From Pezizomycotina sp. ARF18 (taxonomy: Eukaryota > Ascomycota): a DNA stretch of 64,000 nucleotides. The position numbers and the translations under genes are program-made. Positions 54,551 through 64,000 of this stretch are shown piece by piece; positions within the stretch are counted from its first letter, which is position 1, and each line of letters begins with the position of its first letter. The notes under the pieces are model-generated. The model made no database searches. It saw only the letters and a list, made by a program, of their open reading frames with translations, and was not told where the DNA came from. The stretch lies in contig AZLU01000010.1 of NCBI GenBank assembly GCA_002224055.1, positions 304,409 through 368,408 of the forward strand, written 5' to 3'.

Positions 54551-57500
54551 ATTTCTTTGCTTTAAATCGGAAGGTTGGCTAATATGAGGCGGCATGTATG
54601 GTCAGTGTAATTGGAGACAGACTCTTCGATATCTTCGCTTGCCGCACATAATTTTGAACATATGAAGTGGTCTGAAATTCTGGGTTTCCTTCCCTTTGAT
54701 TTGGACGGATGACAGTCCCTTCGAATATGACAACTGCGTATTTTTCAGGGGCAGATTTGTTTTGAAGTACAAATTCTATCCGTTTTCATCTAGCTGCGTA
54801 GTTCCGCCGTATGTGGTTGCTTGGGTTGCTGTCTATTAGCTATTATCTGGTCATCGTCCCTATGGACTTTGCTCGTAGGAGAGAATCTGACCGAAAAACT
54901 GGGAAATCATTTCATGTGTTGTTCGAATACATGTACGAGCACCACTCTTCTTTGCAACTAACATACGACTATTTCTCCGATTTAAGTATCGGCTTTTTCC
55001 GCCAATTCTTTGTTGTTCTAGCGCATCCTTGATCTGTGAAACTTCTTCTAGTCCTTTCCGTGGTTTTTATACCGGGAAATGGAATGAGTTAAAGCCTCAA
55101 CGCGCATATTTTTTGCATGAGGAAAGTCGTGTGCTGTTTTTATGTAGCTTCTAGCTAGTTCAAGCAATCGAATATAAGTTCGGAAGAATGCGCTAATAGA
55201 TATTTGATATTATCCCACTCCGGGTCTACCTTGGTAACCCTTGGATTGGGTCCAACTTTTTCATATGATCGGTGCGAGAGAGGTTGGCTCAAAATCGTGT
55301 ACGCCGGTAATGGCAGTGCTCAATACACTTCGAGAGTAGAATCATCGATAGAAAGACGTAAGTGGAAAATTAGAACACCTTACCCACCTTGATTCGTTCC
55401 TAGATACGACGAGTACTCTGTATCGCGCGCCAGAATCTTTTCCGTCTTGCCTACTAGTTATTTTTAAGTTCACTTTTTCGGGGATTCCAAATTCGAAGTA
55501 TCTATTGATCTTTATAGAAAATGAAATACTAACGAAATTCAATACTGAGAAACAATGTAGCCACTGAAATATGTAGAGTATTGCTGTAAGCAACAGGTTG
55601 CTCGTGCTCGTCCCGAGGACAACTGTTTAGTTACTGATCTCGAATTCTGCTAGATATGTTTCGCTGTTTCTCCTGTCTAGAGTACCTACAAGCGTGCCTA
55701 TCCGCAGAGATTCCATACAGTTGATATGCTCCGAAAATGTTTGGCTAGTAACGATGCAAGACTTTTGTGTAATATACCTAACTCTAGCAGCAATGCAAGG
55801 ATTGTTCCATAGCGTATGACCCGATGTCATGCCCAATTCGTGAGCTAGAAATTTCCGGTGTGATCTAGCGAACAGATGACCTCCGGATTAGGTTTATTCT
55901 GCTTACACCTCGCAGATTCCCGCAGTATCAGCGCCCGACGAGGTTCCGGAAAATGCATATAACCCCCCGGCAAACGGTCGATTTTAGCGTCTAGTATCAA
56001 TTTCTTCGATCGTTTTGTTTACTTTAGGCTTCAACAGAAGTCATCATTTCAATTCTTCTTTACTTTTTTCCCGTTTTCAGAATTGCGTACGTTGATGGTG
56101 CCAAAAGCAAAGCACTGTTATAATTCGAAGCCTATGGTCTAAGAAGAATGCTTCCGCGTTCTAGGTTTATCGCGTCTGGAGCCCTTCTGAGTGTGTTTAT
56201 GTGGATAATCCTCGGACTGCGTCTTATGAGGAGCCTGCTGCGAGGCGTAGGTAGCCTGAAGCCAATGCGGTTTTGTATGCATCGGGTCTTTGAATCCCGA
56301 ATGTTGTAGAATGGCTCGGTTATTGACCAAAGCTTTATAATATTAGACGAGAAATCTCATCCGAGCTCAACAATGCCGAAGCAACTGTCTCCCAAGTCAC
56401 GAGTGGCTCGAGGCTTGAATTGCCGTTATGGAAAAGAAGGGATTTCCTCGTTGCACATCGTTACATCTTGAAAACTGCGGACTTATCCCTGTAGTATCCC
56501 TACCCGCAAATACTATCTTTTCTACAAAGTTATCTCGCCTCCGACGTCTGGTTCTACGTCGTCTATAGGCCGTGCCTGATGAAGCCACAAATTTTCATTG
56601 TGATCGATAAAATTTTATGGTGGCGGTCGGTATAGTTCTTCACTACCTAGTATATGTTTAATGGCAACTTTCGCTTCTTATCTGGATCGTCTGTGTTCCC
56701 TACTTATTCATATCATCTCTGCAGACCGTCTTAATTCTATAATTATGTCATCGCCGCCGACAGTACTCGCGAATATAAGCGCAATATCGTCTTTTAAAGT
56801 TCTCCTTTGTATCAGAACTCAACCATCTTCCCCGACGAGTAGTCCTATATATTGTTGTTCTAAATTACCCGCACCATAAGAATGTTTCCAGCGTCTGAAG
56901 TTTTGGAACTCCTTCCAAGATTCCAGAATATCGGTTTCGCGGAGATTTTTCCTCGTAGTAAGAGTAGAGCACCCAGAAGTATGTCGGGAAACTTCGCGCG
57001 AATAACGCGCCTAAATCTCTTCTCATATTTAATGCATTACAACTCTTGCGTGCAGCGACCTATACCGTGGACTGACACAAATGCGCACCAATGGAGGCTC
57101 TTCCCCTGGTGAACCTATCCAGCTTCAGGCTCTCGATTATATATATAGAGCGCCAAGTAAGGACTCACGATTCATTATCTTTTGCGCGAAGATGGTCGGC
57201 TTGTTGATAAGATTATTATAGCCAGTGGTTAACCTGGCATTCTAATATACCGGCTATGATAGCACCCTTGTGACGATGGGTATTATTACATCTGCGTAGA
57301 GCTATTCCGACACGGTATATGACGCATCGAGTCGTTTCGTTTTACTGCCTACCTCACGAGCGTATTGCGGCCGTTTTTTGCCGATCTTTTGAATATATCA
57401 ACATCTAACAATAAAAAAAAAAAATAGTAAATCGTTTGCCGTAGTTGTAAAAATCGTAATTTAGTTAATTTCCCTCAAGCTGTCTCAGTATTATGAGTTT

Positions 57501-59148
57501 TTGAACGCACGAGAAGAAGAATGAGCTCGAATACAATATATACCAATCCTACACTATGTCAGTGTGGAATTGATGGTATCGAAGCTTGTTATTAGAAACA
57601 GGACTTTTATTGTTGCTGATCAGGGCTGATAGCATAGTCAAGTTTATTAAAATTTCTATTGAGTACTTAATGGTTGTATATTATTGTGAGAAGCGTACTA
57701 CTAGTATTGACACCACCTCGCCAGCAAAGAAATACAATAATAATTTATTACTTATTTACTTGAGCCTGTGTCATAAATTCAACATCAGGAGGTGGGGAAG
57801 CAACTCGAGTCTCATTTCATTACCTCTCGTTCGGAAGATTTTCATTATGAAAAAAAAAAAAATAATAAACAATTTTGATGTACGATATCATGAGTAGTCC
57901 ACTTATTTGTAACTCGGATTAGCCTAGAAAACTTCAACTTCCTCTGTTTCAACACGATATCGATCACGTCAAAAATTCGTCATCAAACTCACTAGATCGA
58001 CAAAAGCCGAGGCGTTCGGTGTATATCGTAGCATAAAGCCTAGCGTGAACGCGATTATCTGGCTCTTATAACGTCAAAAGGACGTGCAAGGCTGAAAATG
58101 CCTAGTGTGGTGTATCGCAGTTATCGATATTAGGTTTTACCTTAGTTCATTTATCGTAAAGCATTCGACTATCCAACTATCGATGTCTCAATTATATTCC
58201 AGTTAATCATTCCAGGGCTGTAAACTGAGCGTTGAGAAGTTCATACTTGTAGAATCGGTCTTTTCTTTCCTATTCCAGACGCATCTCTATTCCAATTAGG
58301 AGTATATCGCGCAGTCTATTATCTTCCAGCAATTAATATCAAATTCATCAGATTTATTACTTGGTGCGAATTATAGTAGTAAATTAGAAAAAATAATTTA
58401 GGTATAGTGACGTTTTTTTTTTTCTTTTCTTTTCTTTTTCGGTGCTCTTTTAGGGCTCACCTTGGTGCCTTGTCTATCTATTCACGAACAGGTATAGTAT
58501 AAATGAAAAGGAACCGCCAAATATCTCCAATCATGCAGGTATTCCAAAGGAAAAAAAAAAAAAAAAAAAAAAAACAGGCCCTATCCAAAACCATGCATCA
58601 GAAACCACGAATTGAAATCTGGAGAAGCAAAAGTTGCTGACTAGAGATGTTGATCTTCCGCTTCTTCCTCCCGCACCTAAAGGGAAAGCTAGCTTCATTC
58701 TTGATTTGTACGCGGACCTACCGTGGAGGAAGTAAAGAGACAGTATACGGTAGCCTGATATTTTATCGATATGCATGCATCTACATGGGTGGTGTACAGG
58801 TGAATATCCAACTTACCAGACTCGATGCATAAGCGAATATCGTATATATTCAAACCTTGAACGGATGAAAATCAACGAAGAGGAAAAAACATATGCGGCC
58901 TCGGTAGCATGAGATTCACGCACGCACGATTAGATCTACAAGAACGAACCTAATCTTGACGCTTCGGCAATCTAGAAGAGAAGCCTACTTGCAAGTCACT
59001 AAAACAAAAATCCCGCTAAGATTACGATAGGAACCTCCGCTTCGTAAATCAGTGAGATAAATGCTAAGGAGAAAAAAAAAAGAAGAAAAGCATTCTTCAT
59101 AATCGTTAAGATCTTGCATGAAAAAAGATCCCAGGAATTATATTATTC

Positions 59149-59197
59149 TCACTCCATGTTCCTTCGGAATATATTTCACTCCATGCTCCTTCGGAAT
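59149..59197 (+). repeat. 22-base tandem duplication
   Basis: TCACTCCATGTTCCTTCGGAAT is repeated with one change after five intervening bases. Confidence 0.85.
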
Positions 59198-62100
59198 TGT
59201 CTAAAGCACTCACTAACCTGTATTGGAAACCCAAGACTATATCAAGTTATTAACCGAGTGAAATCATGGAGAAGGCATCCTTTACTTGGAAGACATCCTA
59301 GGAAATCTCACCCAGATCGATTATTTCCATTGCATACATAAGAGACATTGAGATACTTACCCGCTATCGAGGAAGATCTAAAAGGCCTTGGCGGTTGCGG
59401 AAGGAAGGTGCGTACGTAAGCTTCCGAAGCTTTTTACATACGTGAACGTATGCAAGAGCAGGATACGATAAGAGATAGAGGTATTCGCCGAACTTCAATG
59501 TTCTGTTCAGTGGCCTGCAAATTCCCCAGGCAGGGCTTGTTTGAAACAAGCCACAGAAGCGATCTGCAAATACTTATCTGGTGGTGAAGAAACAAAAAAC
59601 AAATAAATACTTTATAAGCCACAAAGGGAAAATAAGGCCCTCTCTCCAATAGATAATGTGGAAGGGAAGATAGGCAGTAAACGTGGAGTTGAAAGTTGAA
59701 ACCGTAGGTGTCGTTGTAAAATGTGCTTCCTTGCATACATTATTAAAGAAAAACAAAAATCCCAAGAAGCAATAACGAGCTGCTTTAAGGTGCCCAAGGA
59801 AAGACATTTTAGGAGAATAAACTATTTGTCTTTTCAATGCATAATAAACGCAACCAAGATTCAGTAAGTTTGGATAAATTGAAACACTTTAACCAATGAA
59901 AAGTATTGAAATTTTTATTTTTTGAATCGTTGATTGTTTTGAGACAAAATGTCTCATAAATCAAAATGCTGCTATCGCTAGTTTTACGAAGCGGTTTGGC
60001 AAGGATCAGCAATTTTTCTTCCCAAGCAAAACAACCACCGTTCTGTTCTTAGAAGGAGCGAATGGCTGAGATATATTAAAATCTCATTTTCAACTCGCTA
60101 AAGTAGGTTGAAATAGCGAAAAAGAACGAGATCCAGTCGATAGCATTTGGAATTTCAAGGTAGTTCTTTTTCTTCTATTTGACGTATACCGTTGCATTTG
60201 CATTCGCATTTTCCGGCGTTGACAATTCCGATGTTATCGTTGCAGCACCCGAGATCAGCATGAATCCTCTCATGAGGGATAAATAAATAAAAAACCTGTT
60301 TGAACGTAAGCGATCCTCAGCTTTATCAAATCGCCCAGTTTTTTTTCGGCGAGACAGTTACCACTTTCTCCAGATAGAAGAGGAATTTACAATAGGAAAA
60401 ACTTTCAGAATAATTAATTAGAATAACAAGGCTGAGCTCACCAAGAAGAAGAAGAAAGACCAAAATGGAACATTCAGCATAGAGAATGGCTTGTTCTTCA
60501 GCTTGTAGTCAATACTTTCTCAACATCCAAATTCGAGCTGAGACTAAACCTTTAGTTGCGATCATCCTGTCTAACACCTATCTCGCAACGAGCCGTGTCT
60601 ATCCAAAGACTTCAAACAGCCTAATCAGAGAGTGGGGAAATAAAGACATGGTGGTGTTCCTCGGCTGGGCGGGAGTTCCATAAAGACGTTAGCTGCGAGA
60701 GAAACCCAAATAAACAAAAATCCTGAATTTTCTTGAGAACACACCCTAACGTACCTCTCTTGATTAAGGGGGGTTTCAAGAACGAATGCTATGCTTCTAT
60801 CATTCCTTCTATTCTAGCCCCTTGTTAAATCGACTTGGTATTCATTCTTTTTTTTTTTTTTTTTTTTCAGTCTTGCTCTCCTTGGCACCGTTTTCCCCCA
60901 CGTGGATGCTTCTTCATCTTGGTCACTGACTCTGGTGTGGATGGGGTTCCTCGCTTATGATCCCGTTGACCGGGGGGTGATGAATCGGCTCTTACCTGCG
61001 GGGAAATTTTAGGCTAGTGTTTATTGCCACGCCCTAGCAGCACGCTCCTACCAGTGTTGAAACAGAGCCGAAACGAATTCCCCTTTAAAAGTATTTTCTT
61101 TTGCGGGGTAGTTACACCGTTTTCGATACTGCAAGGCCATTAGCTAAGACAGCAAGGAACAGAGATCCCCCTGCTCTACCTTGTTAGGTGGGTAAAAATC
61201 CCCGTAAGAAAAAAAGGCGTGCGACTTACGTGATACCAAACGAGTCAAGTCATTCTGGATCAAAAAGTAAGATTCTCATCGGTGGGTTCTAAAAACGTGA
61301 GACCCATGTTGGCCTGTGCTGACAACGTGGCCCGGAAGGTGGATTTGACGTCTCCGCTGTGCAGCAATTACCTCAGACAATGATTTATATCACCATTCTA
61401 TTTTAAAATTTCGTTAGCAGTGGCGAAGATGAGCCGGTAAATGTATCAGATCCTAGCGGTTCAGTATTGCCAATCTGTTGTTGCTAGGTGAGATTGAATT
61501 TTGTCTGAGAAAGCTCCTAATGCAGTAAGACTCTGCGCAGCCAAGATAGAAAATAATCTGCTTTTATATTCTATCGGAATAGCTCCCGGTCACCATGTCA
61601 GTGACCTTAGAGTCATGATGAGCTGAATGGAGCGCCTGTAATCCTCGTGTCGCACATATCCAGTGACCCGGCTGTCCGACGTAGAGCAGATGCTTATTGG
61701 GACTGCCATAAAAGTAGGTCAAGAGGACTCACTGCCTAGAAAAAAAAAGTAATAATAAATAAAACAAGTGAATAAAAAGAAAATATTACCATTCATCCAC
61801 TGCGGGCAGAATAGACTTCCGTTACTGAAGACGTTCTTGTTAGTGGTGGGGCTTCAAGGTACGACAGATCTATTCTTAGCGATGAGGTCCGCGCACCTGA
61901 GAAAAAAAAAATATTCAAGGGGTGGTTCGTGCGTGCATCTTTTCCTGCTTCCTGCACTGCAGGATCCACAACTCGCGGCATCAGCCACGTTTCTTTAGTG
62001 TCTCTCTTTGACCACGAGGTTTAAGCTGCCGCATGTTCAAGAGCACACCAGAGAAACGAGGCACCAAAGAAATACGGGGCGAGTGAAATCAAGAGAAACA

Positions 62101-62990
62101 CTCTGCGGTAAAAGAGTGGGGCGATGGGGGTAGAAAAAAAGCGCCACAGCGTCGAAAGGAGGTCGAAACAAAAGTTAAACTAAACAAAAAGAAAAGAAGA
62201 AACAGAGAGAAAGCGGTTAAGCGAGAACGATTTGCATCGTCTTCCAAGGCACGGCGGATAACGCAGTCAGGAGCCGTTTGGCGTTTGGATCTTTATCGGG
62301 TGTAGGGATAACGTATGGAGTGTTCGGAACAACGCTCCTAGTGATTAAAAAAAAAAACATCTTCGTTTCGAACGTTTCGGCGTGAAAAGTCTCCGGTAAA
62401 GCCTGTCGTAGGAGGCTTTCTCAACATCTTTCCGCGACACTGTCGCCAAATTTATCTTCTCCCTTTTTCCTTGGGGTCATTTTGCGTTCCAAAACAGATT
62501 TGTTCTGTAGTTGCGCTGGTCAGTTTAATAGTACTTCAGCAAAACGAGAGGATTTGTCAGAAAATCGAGGTAGAGAGAAAGGCAGGAGCTTCTCCAATGT
62601 TTCCTTCCTACGGTAGCGAAATTAATAGAAGAAATTCATATTCATGTCCAAAAGTGTAAGTCATGGCTTGTAAAGAAGGCAATATTGCTTCGTGCGGCTC
62701 ACGCCAGTGTCACAATCCTTTGCCTTGGCCCTAAAGCGTGGGGGAGTGAGGCCCATCGTGAACGAGTTGATTGCCACAGCTTGTCTTAAAGATAAAGCAG
62801 CTTTAACGAAAAGGCAGATTAGAATGAGACTCCCGCTGATAGGGCATTGCGTATACAGGTATGGGGCCCGCTGCAAAGCTATGTCAGAATAAGGAAAAAG
62901 GATGATCTCTAGCTCTCTAAGGATCGAAATTTGCAGCAGGCAGGTTGTTTCTGCTTTGGCGTTTACAATAAGTTAAAATAAAATAAAATA

Positions 62991-63054
62991 AAAGCAATAA
63001 AATAAACAAGAAAATAAAATAAAAAGCAATAAAATAAACAAGAAAATAAAATAA
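62991..63054 (+). repeat. 32-base tandem duplication, A-rich
   Basis: The unit AAAGCAATAAAATAAACAAG plus AAAATAAAATAA occurs twice in direct succession inside an AAAAT-rich tract. Confidence 0.85.
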
Positions 63055-64000
63055 AATAAAATCCCTTACAGCTTCAGGTTGCAGGGTGGTCACCGCATCA
63101 AAAAAAAAAAAATTGACGTCCTTCAAAACTCCACTACCAAAAACTAGCACCGCCAGAATAACAGTACTAGTATTTTCCTACAATCTCGTTTAGTTTCATC
63201 ATTCCTTCCTTCCGAACTCACAGATCTTTCTTCGTATCAGAGGGGAAATAAGCAAGACATTGCTAGAGAGGGTTCAGATCATTTACTTGCTGCTGCTTCT
63301 ATATCGTCCAGTGAAGAAAGTAATTGTATATGCATACGCCATGAAGCGAAGCCGTATAAAACATAACGGAGGGGAAAAAAAATAAGGGTAACTGCAGCAC
63401 TAGCTCGTTGCATCAGGTAATATAACTTGTAATAACGGTACAGGATACTAAATAACGTAATGTAATATGCATATATGGGGTAATATAACGCTATTTGTCA
63501 ATATTAGGCGGATACATTTGGTATACAAGCTCTAAGCTACATCCAATAGGGTAACTACTCCTCATAATTGTATTGTTTAGTATAAATCATAGATTGTTCA
63601 ATTTACCCCGTACGCCAACGTCCGTGCCCTGCTTGCTGATCTTTCTCCCTCTAGTATATTGGAAATTAAATCCCTAGTAGTAGCTGAATGTATGTCATTT
63701 AGTAAACGTGGACAAAGTAGAAAGCATTTTAGTAGATTATCGTTGTCAATCCGGTTTCAAGATCAAGAGTTAACCAATAGTGTGAAGAATGAAAAGTCAT
63801 GTAGCTACATAGACCAATTAGAATATAAAATATAGTGATATTGATTGCCATTCATTATCTTATCGTCAATTCCTAACAGGGCGCTGTTACTTTAATACTG
63901 TGAAACGCTTGCCCAAGCAAGAAGTCTAGAATAGACCATGTGTAAAGTACTTCAAAGTTCGTCCTAATAAAGTAAGGCTCCTTGTTTCAATAGCACTATT

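Larger units (their letters stand above)
54551..64000. other. Gene-poor region, no gene I can support
   Basis: Only short open frames. Noted minor structure: T or A runs at 58544-58574 and 60848-60868, a 22-base direct duplication (59149-59170 and 59176-59197) and a 32-base tandem duplication at 62991-63054. Two consecutive plus-strand frames at 56661-57112 and a basic minus-strand frame at 56139-56330 (YASQQAPHKTQSEDYPHKHT) could be old relics. No splice signals or motifs support a gene. Confidence 0.45.

Noticed and set aside
1-64000. tRNA, rRNA and CRISPR signals
   Set aside because: No B-box with matching cloverleaf arms, no rRNA-like conserved stretch and no regular short repeat-spacer array were seen by eye; a tRNA search program would be decisive.

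Overview
The window is nuclear DNA of a filamentous ascomycete (Pezizomycotina). Genes carry short GT..AG introns with CTAAC/CTRAC branch sites. Three proteins have recognisable fungal relatives: a phosducin-like thioredoxin-fold protein (PLP2), a dehydrin-like protein with DPR repeats, and a membrane-anchored sulfatase/LtaS-like protein. The class cannot be read from the sequence; a leotiomycete is only a guess. Long A, T, G and C runs and simple repeats are common. Many genes change frame exactly where a run of identical bases looks one base short. In two genes (30.8-32.0 kb and 34.7-35.6 kb) the loss can be demonstrated, so most broken frames here look like consensus errors rather than gene decay.

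Layout. From 0.9 to 28.1 kb there are four large minus-strand genes for charged, low-complexity, probably lineage-specific proteins (919-3607, 8178-14853, 18022-19894, 24635-28083), a small minus-strand gene at 4659-5283 with a C-terminal membrane tail, and one plus-strand multi-exon Ser/Pro-rich gene at 21064-23481. The 8.2-14.9 kb gene contains an array of five phase-0 mini-exons that repeat a PQQGSG motif. Its upstream region holds two further families of tandem repeats.

From 29 to 41 kb there are the dehydrin-like gene (+), an HMGA-like AT-hook gene (-), a roughly 630 bp foldback element at 38.55-39.18 kb, and a shorter paralogue of the C-terminal half of the 8-15 kb gene (40.1-41.0 kb). 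From 41.4 to 50.4 kb there is a GC-rich stretch with the sulfatase-like gene and PLP2. The PLP2 upstream region has a diverged second copy at 41.4-42.15 kb. From 50.4 to 64 kb the window is nearly gene-free: it holds diverged direct repeats around a relic of the acidic repeats of the 8-15 kb gene, and otherwise no gene I can support.

How the genes fit together. There is no operon or metabolic cluster. PLP2 is expected to assist folding of actin and tubulin by the CCT chaperonin; the dehydrin-like protein suggests stress protection; the AT-hook protein and the lysine/alanine-rich charged proteins point to nuclear, nucleic-acid-associated roles, which is inference. The main novelty is the family of disordered proteins with repeat-built exons and its dispersed copies. 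I saw no CRISPR array, rRNA or tRNA gene, and no virus-like element.
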